Under the pieces are notes generated by a model. The model was not told the DNA's origin and made no database searches. It worked only from the letters and a program-made list of their open reading frames with translations. 36,446 bases of DNA from a virus, in IMG/VR virus record IMGVR_UViG_3300044568_004058, positions 1-36,446 of that record, one strand, 5' to 3'. Both the position numbers and the translations under genes were made by a program. Each line of letters starts with the position of its first letter. Positions within the stretch are counted from its first letter, which is position 1. Shown one piece after another: positions 30,628-36,446 of this stretch.

Positions 30628-30666
30628 ATATCGATATAACCTACCGCCGTTCGTATTCGGTTATAT
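30626..30666. other. Palindrome and hairpin in the intergenic region after the terminator
   Basis: TTATATCGATATAA (30626-30639) is a perfect 14-base palindrome. ATATAACC (30634-30641) and GGTTATAT (30659-30666) form an 8-bp inverted repeat around a 17-base loop. A short inverted repeat GAGTC-GT-GACTC follows further on (about 30676-30687). The rest of the gap to 30723 contains no gene that I can see. The role is unknown: an RNA end structure, a protein-binding site, or chance. Confidence 0.5.
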
Positions 30667-30723
30667 TACGAGAATGAGTCGTGACTCGAAACGGCAAAAA
30701 GGCCACCAGCTATTCTCTCGATA

Positions 30724-31695
30724 TTATAGATATTCTAAGCTAACATAAAGACCATAGTTTGTTTTACTACCAATACTCAACGGAGAAGCAGATAAAGCAA
30801 CTCTCCAAGTATGAAGAGTATCATATCCAGTTCCACCATAAGAATTTGCTAAATATGTTCCTGAATTATATGGCCCTAAAGTTGTGCCAAGTAAACTTGC
30901 CTGTTGAGCTGAGTCAATATATTGACTATACTTTGGAACTGCTGATGTTAAAACACCAGTATCAAGACCTTTTCCACCACTTCCGGGAGAGTCGAGAAGA
31001 GGAACAATTAATCCACTTCCACCAACTGTATCAAAACCCGGAATTACTAATGCGGAAATAGCAGAATCGGGATTTCCTGAACCATTATTATAATGATAGT
31101 CAGTATAATTATAAAATTTTACACCAACTGAGTTCTGATAGTATGGACGAATAGATTTATTTGCACCATATACTGAGCCGCTTGGCCAAGGTGATCCCCA
31201 CCAAAAAGCATCACCAAAACACGAGTTTGCACCAACAACTGGAGAGCCAAAATTGCTAACCCAAGTAGCATATGCTTTATTGTCAAAATTAACAATTTCT
31301 GCAACCTTAGTAATGACTCCAGTTGCAGGAGAGTTAATATTAACTCTATCAAAAATTCTTAACTGAGCATTTTGAACTTTTACAGCAGAAGTATGAGAAA
31401 AATTAATTAAAAGAGTTGCCTGAGAGCTGTTTGCAGTAGCAATTGTTCCTGAAGTTGGAGATATTCCAACAATACATCCAGAAGCATTTGGTCCAGCAAC
31501 GGTTCCAAGATATTTTACATTTCTTGCTTCGCCACCATTTGTTGTTCCATTAGAATCTGTAATATAAGTACTATCTTGGTATTTTAATGTTGAAACACTT
31601 GACCCCCAAGTTGATCCATAAAATCCAAGACCTGAACCTCCTAGCCCAATAACTCCAGAGCTAGAATCTAAAACCGAAAAGTAAATCGATGCCAT
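30724..31695 (-). CDS. Putative virion/tail-associated protein, Gly/Ser-rich (323 aa)
   Basis: This beta-rich protein is dominated by Gly, Ser, Thr and Tyr (opening SIYFSVLDSSSGVIGLGGSG), with many Asn and few charged residues. Such composition is typical of phage tail, fibre or adhesin proteins. No family is recognised. The start has a strong AGGAGG site (31706-31701 on the minus strand), 5 bases before the ATG. The upstream 48 bases hold a promoter-like element and two palindromes. It is the last gene of the leftward virion module and may be transcribed on its own. Confidence 0.5.
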   Translation of the reverse strand: MASIYFSVLDSSSGVIGLGGSGLGFYGSTWGSSVSTLKYQDSTYITDSNGTTNGGEARNVKYLGTVAGPNASGCIVGISPTSGTIATANSSQATLLINFSHTSAVKVQNAQLRIFDRVNINSPATGVITKVAEIVNFDNKAYATWVSNFGSPVVGANSCFGDAFWWGSPWPSGSVYGANKSIRPYYQNSVGVKFYNYTDYHYNNGSGNPDSAISALVIPGFDTVGGSGLIVPLLDSPGSGGKGLDTGVLTSAVPKYSQYIDSAQQASLLGTTLGPYNSGTYLANSYGGTGYDTLHTWRVALSASPLSIGSKTNYGLYVSLEYL

Positions 31696-31702
31696 TTAAA
31701 CC

Positions 31703-31714
31703 TCCTACGTAGGA
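31703..31714. promoter_or_regulatory. Perfect 12-bp palindrome over the ribosome site of the 323-aa gene
   Basis: TCCTACGTAGGA (31703-31714) reads the same on both strands. On the minus strand it runs into the AGGAGG ribosome site. It could be an operator or an RNA element controlling translation of the 323-aa protein. Confidence 0.45.
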
Positions 31715-31717
31715 AAG

Positions 31718-31731
31718 AATGATATATCATT
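31718..31731. promoter_or_regulatory. Perfect 14-bp palindrome at the start site of the 323-aa gene's promoter
   Basis: AATGATATATCATT (31718-31731) is a perfect palindrome overlapping the downstream edge of the predicted -10 box, only 3 bases from the next palindrome (31703-31714). The position suits an operator for a repressor or activator. Role inferred from position. Confidence 0.5.
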
Positions 31732-31758
31732 ATATTATACACATTACCACTTATTCAA
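31729..31758 (-). promoter_or_regulatory. Promoter-like element for the 323-aa gene
   Basis: On the minus strand TTGAAT (31758-31753) and TATAAT (31734-31729) are 18 bases apart. A second overlapping TATAAT (31739-31734) is preceded by TGTG. The motif TGTGTATAATA is the same as in the HNH promoter (about 18714-18724) and similar to 164-174. The -35 region lies inside the 3' end of the 31744-31950 gene. Confidence 0.5.
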
Positions 31759-31950
31759 GGGGCATTTTTCAGAATCCCAAGAGGCTTTTATTTCTAAATA
31801 ACATCCACACTCTTTACATTTTGAATTTTCGAATTTATCACAATTATAACAAATGCTAAGTCTTTCATTTTTAATTATTTCGTCAGCTTTTTTAAATTTA
31901 TTTGCAGCATGATTAAATAATGACGAAGTAAGATTAAATACTTCTTTCAT
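31744..31950 (-). CDS. Small Cys-rich zinc-ribbon protein (68 aa)
   Basis: The first 30 residues form a helix (FNLTSSLFNHAANKFKKADE). The second half is a metal-binding knuckle, RLSICYNCDKFENSKCKECG and CYLEIKA, with a final CPLNKW. The pattern CxxC, CxxCxC and CPLxKW is widespread in tailed phages, usually of unknown function. The start overlaps the stop of the preceding leftward gene by 4 bases. It is too short for an enzyme and probably a structural or regulatory zinc protein. Confidence 0.7.
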   Translation of the reverse strand: MKEVFNLTSSLFNHAANKFKKADEIIKNERLSICYNCDKFENSKCKECGCYLEIKASWDSEKCPLNKW

Positions 31951-32291
31951 ATGATAATTTCCTTAATTTCTTCGTTTTCAGATTGTTGAAAAGCAAATCG
32001 TAGCTCGCAATCTGTGTGAAGATAATGATGTACCGTGAATGATTTTAATCTATTAAAAAAATCCTCATTTTGTTCATTATATCGCAAAATTAAATATGAA
32101 ACAAAATTTGCAATTGCTGGCAAAATTACATTATTCTCAGTGCATTGTGAACATCCAACTTCGTTGTTTGCAATTTTTTTCATTTGATCTTTATAGTTTA
32201 ACATAAAATTAAATTCTGGCAAAATAACATAAAAATCATCTTTTGCCAATGCACCTATAATATATTCTCTATCTATATATTTAATATTCAT
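31947..32291 (-). CDS. Unknown protein in the leftward virion module (114 aa)
   Basis: Residues such as FYVILPEFNFMLNYKDQMKK and NFVSYLILRYNEQNEDFFNR indicate a helical soluble protein with a Cys pair (GCSQC). No family is recognised. The ATG at 32291 overlaps the upstream stop (TAATG), with GGGAG behind it; the longer TTG start at 32300 is less likely. It is between a virion gene and a zinc-ribbon gene and may be a tail chaperone or assembly factor, which is not shown. Confidence 0.45.
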   Translation of the reverse strand: MNIKYIDREYIIGALAKDDFYVILPEFNFMLNYKDQMKKIANNEVGCSQCTENNVILPAIANFVSYLILRYNEQNEDFFNRLKSFTVHHYLHTDCELRFAFQQSENEEIKEIII

Positions 32292-34012
32292 TATCCACAA
32301 CTCCCAAGTCTATTATTATCACAACATGATAAGTATATTTTATCAAATACATTTATTCCACATGATTGGCACGATATTGTAGGTTGATATTCTTTAACTG
32401 GACATCCTGTAGCAATGTCAATTATATCTTGTATTGACACATTCATATTTCCATATGTGAATCCTCCACACCCTGCTATTTTATCATTAGCATTAATTCC
32501 AGCTTCAACTTTTAAAAACCCAGAGCAAGGATTACATGGATCAAATATATTAGGCCCAGAAAAGCACTCTTTATCCTCTTCTCCATATTGTCTAATATTT
32601 ATATTAGTATTAAATAAGCCCCCTTGAAAAAGACATGTACCTCCTGCAAATAAACAAGCATCTTCCCAAGATGTCTCATTTTCCCACCAACCACCTTCAT
32701 CCATAAATTTTACCAAATATTCGCATCCCGGTGGTAAGTTTTCATCATTTTCTCCGAAATCAGGTCTTGGTATAAATTTTTGTTTGATTCTTATACATTT
32801 AAGCTCATCTAATGGTGGCAAATCAGCACAAGAACATCCTCTATCTCCTTTTCCATGATAGTTTATAAATCTAACTCCTGCTGGGCACTCTTCAGTTGGA
32901 TCATCGGGTAGTCCTCTGCTTCCAGCAAATATAGCCGGATAAAATCTAAATTTTCCAGCACTACCGCATTCTCCAAGTTCAGAGTTAAGTTCACTTGCCC
33001 AAGCTCCATAGCTACAATATGTTCGAACCTTATAATATTTATAGCCACAAACCTTATAAGAGGCCCATGCATATTGATTTGCACAAAAATTTTCTTCTGT
33101 ACAGCCAGCATCTGTAACAGGAGGCTTTGATATATTGCAACATCCGCTATACTGACTATAGGGTCCAAGAATCATAAGGAACTCATTATTTCCGCTGCTA
33201 GATACTGTTCCTCCTCCTGCCGCACCTCCTCCGATTGGTCTCCATTCATAATTAATATTAGCAGCTAAAAAATAATCACCAGACTGTAAAGAAAAACTAT
33301 TATTTCTATTTGTAAGTTGAACTACTTCTTTAACATTTAAACTAGATGGACCGTCTTTTACCATTTCTCCATATGGATTTGGCTTTACTACTCCTGAATT
33401 ATTTCTAACTAATGTAAAAGTAGAATACTGAAGATTTTTACCTCTGTATATTTGTCCAGAACCAACTGAAGGAGACGAAAAATCACCAGCAGATAAATTA
33501 CTAACCATTCTACCTTCTATAATTTCTGTGCCACCGGTCCAAACTTTTCTATTGTCATCCCATCTTAAATCAACTGGCCCAGTTTTCCATTTTGATCGAT
33601 CAACGGGAGTTTCTAAATTAAATACTCTACCATTTGATCCAGATGGCATTGGAAGTCCACAGACATCATATCCCCACCCTGATAAATAAAATGGTCCCTT
33701 CCAAACCATAGGTTGCACGCTATGACTTCCGCTAGCAACTGGAAATTTTTTATGATTAAAATCTTTTGTTAATCCCGCCCTTGCAGTTATAGAATAATCA
33801 TTTTTATCAAAAAAGAAATATGGATCAAGATCAAAAGAAGTTGGAGAAACATTAAATTTAAAAAATACTCCTGAACATTTAGCTGTTTGATCTATTGGTC
33901 CTTGAGTTGAAGGATACATCAAAGTTGGATCAACCGATATATTTTGCGGAACTTCTGAAATCTGTTTTGCATTCCAAAGAACTTGTCTATATCCTGACTG
34001 AAAATTAACCAT
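32291..34012 (-). CDS. Very Cys-rich putative virion protein (573 aa)
   Basis: The N-terminal half (about 1-285) is beta-rich with few Cys and shows segments such as WKTGPVDLRWDDNRKVWTGG that suit a structural phage protein. The C-terminal half carries about 24 Cys in 290 residues, many in close pairs (GCSC, DPCNPC, SCQSC, SCC). This suggests disulfide or metal stabilisation of an exposed adhesin-like part. No family is recognised. A strong GGGAGG site lies upstream. The start overlaps the upstream gene by 8 bases. A virion role is inferred from composition and from the neighbouring large gene. Confidence 0.55.
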   Translation of the reverse strand: MVNFQSGYRQVLWNAKQISEVPQNISVDPTLMYPSTQGPIDQTAKCSGVFFKFNVSPTSFDLDPYFFFDKNDYSITARAGLTKDFNHKKFPVASGSHSVQPMVWKGPFYLSGWGYDVCGLPMPSGSNGRVFNLETPVDRSKWKTGPVDLRWDDNRKVWTGGTEIIEGRMVSNLSAGDFSSPSVGSGQIYRGKNLQYSTFTLVRNNSGVVKPNPYGEMVKDGPSSLNVKEVVQLTNRNNSFSLQSGDYFLAANINYEWRPIGGGAAGGGTVSSSGNNEFLMILGPYSQYSGCCNISKPPVTDAGCTEENFCANQYAWASYKVCGYKYYKVRTYCSYGAWASELNSELGECGSAGKFRFYPAIFAGSRGLPDDPTEECPAGVRFINYHGKGDRGCSCADLPPLDELKCIRIKQKFIPRPDFGENDENLPPGCEYLVKFMDEGGWWENETSWEDACLFAGGTCLFQGGLFNTNINIRQYGEEDKECFSGPNIFDPCNPCSGFLKVEAGINANDKIAGCGGFTYGNMNVSIQDIIDIATGCPVKEYQPTISCQSCGINVFDKIYLSCCDNNRLGSCG

Positions 34013-36446
34013 AAAAAATTCCTCCCATTGTTGTGCCTGAGCTTTCCTTTCCTCTTACTTCAAATAGCCCGGAGTTAAATAAAGCCTTATGTTCTATAGG
34101 ATATCTTTGATTCCATACATAAGCAGGGCTATAAATTTGTTCATACGATACTCCAAAACTTTCTTCAGGACTAAATCCTAGAGCCTTCATTGCAGGTTGT
34201 GAAGCAGAAGAGTGTGCGTTAATAGCTCCATAGTCTGAAGGTGATTGCGGTTTAATCTGATTAATTGTTCTCCAGAGTGAATTATTCCAGTTTGCCCAAA
34301 TGCCTTGCGCCGAACTTCTATTGATAGAATTAATTTTTTGTTTTTCCATAAAACTAAAAAAAGATTTATTTACAGGAGGAAGAAAAGCTCTTCTGATAGA
34401 ATTTCTTATTTCTGTATCTATTTTAAATTTTTCTTTTTGAGAAGTAATTATTCTTTCAATATTATATCTTGCAAGTTCGCCTCGTTTTTTTGTCCAAGTT
34501 GTAAAATTATATGTAGTTTTTATTTCCTCTGAAGAAATGCTAATAGAGATAGTTGTTATATATGGTCCAGTATCAAAAATTTTATCTGATATATTCCATT
34601 TTGGAGTTTCTGAAAATTCTATATATCCTGTTTCTAGTGCATGAATACTTGTTAATTCCGCTTGAGCCATTTGTGAAGCAAAAATATTCATATCATCTGT
34701 GGAACCAAAAGTTTCTGGTTTTAAACTAGTGTCTGCACTAATATTAACTTTACCTTTTCTACCTTCTTTTGCATTAATTTCTGAACTACTATCCCATCCA
34801 CTAAATGCCCACCACGGCCCCCAGACATATCTTGTACTTTTTTGAGGAACAGAAATTAAAACAGGCGGCATTTTTGCAGGAGCGATAGATCCATCAAGAA
34901 TATTTTCTGAGCCAAACATATTTTGATAACCTACTTTTGTCGATTTTCCAATTTCACTATCGTCTTGGAAAATAAGTTTGGCAAGAACTCCAAATGCATT
35001 TACTTCTGTTGTATATTGATCATATATTTCAACAGATGGAACAGTAACTTTACAAAATCCATAAATTTTATTTAAAACTTTATTTCCGGCACTATCAGTC
35101 ATTAACTGGCCTGATGGAGAAGTTACTGGAAATTTTTGTCCTGCAATTTCTTGATATAGTTTTGTAACGTCAACATATCTAATTCCCCAAGCGGTATCAA
35201 CTGTTGCAGCTCCTAGTATACCTTTTTTTGTTTGATTTGCATTATCTAAATAATCGATAATTGTATATTGGCTATTTAAATCTGAATAATCAGCTAATAT
35301 GCCACCCCAAATAGGATCATAACTATATAAAGGGTAGGCAACAGTGCATTTTAATCTTCCGGCTCCACCATCATAAAACGAAGTGTCAGTAATATATTTT
35401 GTAATATCATTTCCTGCCCATGCAGAATTATCAAGCTCCCAAGCGTATTCCGGTTCTTGGTCAAGCTCAATCCATCTAAAATTATTTTCAATGCCTCCCG
35501 GCTCTGAAGGAACAGCAACTAAAAATTCTTTTCCATAAAAATCATCGGCTATTTTTTTTATTCCATTATATCTTGTATTTAAAGTTCTTTGCATTATATC
35601 TTTTTGTGCGTCTTTTGTTCCAAACATATATGACGCATATAATTCTGCGCTATCTAAACTTGTATCCATTAAATCGTGAGTTGTTTTATTTCCTTTAAAA
35701 ACATCTCGAATGTCTTTTAAAGAAAAATTATCAAATCCAGAAATAGTTTTTAATGGAGTATAATAATTCAATTTTAATTGTAAATCAGTAGGTGCTGCCA
35801 TCATTAATTTATGATACATATCCCAAGTTTGTCTACTCGATATAGCACATCGCATTTCAAGTAAATTTGTATCAAACCACAGAAAGTCACCCTCTTTAAC
35901 AAATGAATTTCTTTGTCCAGTCATATCTAATGCATCAATAACAACTCTAATTGGACTGAAAAAATCTAAATATTGATTCATTCCAGTTCCATGATAATAA
36001 ATTGTATTAATTCCAGCTCCCTTTTTACCCCAAATTGGCAACATATGACCTTGATTTGCAAACCAATGTCTAGTAGCATTATCTCCAATAATAACTTTTT
36101 GAGAAACTAATTCAGTAGTTAGTTCTTTTCCAATTCTATATGATTTTATATTTTTTGACTCATCAGGAACTTTTAACAAATTAGTTATAATTTTTTTTAC
36201 TTGATCTGAATCTGATGGTTTTTTTCTTGGCAACATTTTTAATTTTAACGCAGCTTTTTTCATAACTCCTAGATCATCAGCTATATATCCTTTAGTTTTA
36301 TCTTCATCAATATAAATGTAATAATCATACATTGTAATTTCTGAAATATCTCTTAAAAAAGAATTAAAATCAACAAATGTGCTTTTAATTCTATAGTCAT
36401 TCAATTCTTTTATAGCAGTCGAAAGATCAGAAATGTCAAACTCATA
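34005..36446 (-). CDS. Large putative virion protein, 5' end outside the window (at least 813 aa)
   Basis: The frame stays open to the right edge: upstream of the first start-like TTG (36404) the protein continues as YEFDISDLSTAIKELNDYRI, so the real start lies beyond 36446. The sequence is rich in Tyr, Trp, Asn and Asp (for example LLEMRCAISSRQTWDMYHKL, YVWGPWWAFSGWDSSSEINA), with no membrane segments, and resembles large tail or baseplate/adhesin-type phage proteins. No family is recognised. The last 8 bases overlap the Cys-rich gene. It is the most upstream gene of the leftward virion module in this window. Confidence 0.55.
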   Translation of the reverse strand, partial: YEFDISDLSTAIKELNDYRIKSTFVDFNSFLRDISEITMYDYYIYIDEDKTKGYIADDLGVMKKAALKLKMLPRKKPSDSDQVKKIITNLLKVPDESKNIKSYRIGKELTTELVSQKVIIGDNATRHWFANQGHMLPIWGKKGAGINTIYYHGTGMNQYLDFFSPIRVVIDALDMTGQRNSFVKEGDFLWFDTNLLEMRCAISSRQTWDMYHKLMMAAPTDLQLKLNYYTPLKTISGFDNFSLKDIRDVFKGNKTTHDLMDTSLDSAELYASYMFGTKDAQKDIMQRTLNTRYNGIKKIADDFYGKEFLVAVPSEPGGIENNFRWIELDQEPEYAWELDNSAWAGNDITKYITDTSFYDGGAGRLKCTVAYPLYSYDPIWGGILADYSDLNSQYTIIDYLDNANQTKKGILGAATVDTAWGIRYVDVTKLYQEIAGQKFPVTSPSGQLMTDSAGNKVLNKIYGFCKVTVPSVEIYDQYTTEVNAFGVLAKLIFQDDSEIGKSTKVGYQNMFGSENILDGSIAPAKMPPVLISVPQKSTRYVWGPWWAFSGWDSSSEINAKEGRKGKVNISADTSLKPETFGSTDDMNIFASQMAQAELTSIHALETGYIEFSETPKWNISDKIFDTGPYITTISISISSEEIKTTYNFTTWTKKRGELARYNIERIITSQKEKFKIDTEIRNSIRRAFLPPVNKSFFSFMEKQKINSINRSSAQGIWANWNNSLWRTINQIKPQSPSDYGAINAHSSASQPAMKALGFSPEESFGVSYEQIYSPAYVWNQRYPIEHKALFNSGLFEVRGKESSGTTMGGIFYG

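Noticed and set aside
30640-30720. A tRNA or tRNA-like gene in the intergenic gap
   Set aside because: TTCG-containing loops on both strands look faintly like a T-arm, but no matching acceptor stem, D-arm or anticodon arm could be built.
30759-32627. Plus-strand ORFs opposite the leftward virion genes
   Set aside because: They lie antisense to longer, ribosome-site-supported minus-strand genes with virion-like composition and appear to be by-products.

Overview
The window is a stretch of a large, AT-rich, tailed double-stranded DNA phage genome (Caudoviricetes-like). It carries virion-type proteins together with a nearly complete phage-encoded replication, recombination and nucleotide-metabolism set. 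Genes are packed with ATGA, TAATG, GTGA or TTGA stop/start overlaps, Shine-Dalgarno sites are bacterial, and no tRNA, CRISPR array or integrase was seen. The host cannot be named. A B12-dependent (class II) ribonucleotide reductase suggests a host able to make or import cobalamin. Most of the smaller proteins are unrecognised.

Layout, left to right. 1-0.9 kb: the end of a sigma-region-4-like HTH gene and a virion-type protein closed by a strong terminator. 0.95-2.1 kb: small genes including a holin-like membrane protein. 2.1-4.75 kb: deoxycytidylate-type deaminase and class II ribonucleotide reductase. 4.75-8.9 kb: a tail-tube-like protein, PhoH, an FmdB-type zinc ribbon and several unknowns. 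8.9-11.8 kb: RecA/UvsX, a Vsr-like nuclease, a coiled-coil protein, dUTPase and a 36-aa membrane peptide. 11.8-22.4 kb: replication (DnaB, primase, dNMP kinase, Cas4/RecB-like nuclease, DNA polymerase III alpha, DnaQ-type exonuclease, SSB). 22.4-28.7 kb: a glycosyltransferase/nucleotidyltransferase cassette. 28.7-30.6 kb: a Vsr-fold homing endonuclease, a Rad52/Erf-like protein and a zinc-ribbon protein. A bidirectional terminator at 30.6 kb then separates this rightward unit from a leftward virion module (36.4 to 30.7 kb) with very large and Cys-rich structural proteins.

The most notable points are these. (1) DNA polymerase III alpha is broken into two genes, 15 residues after its third catalytic aspartate. 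Between the halves lie a small ORF, an HNH homing endonuclease with its own promoter, the proofreading exonuclease and another small ORF. (2) All four exact TTGACA hexamers that I could find by eye on the plus strand of the rightward unit are followed at 16-17 bp by a near-perfect or perfect -10 box. All four lie inside coding sequences just upstream of functional modules. (3) A second promoter-like motif, TGTGTATA(A/G)TA, recurs upstream of two virion genes and the HNH gene. (4) Two perfect palindromes are stacked between promoter and start codon of the 323-aa virion gene.
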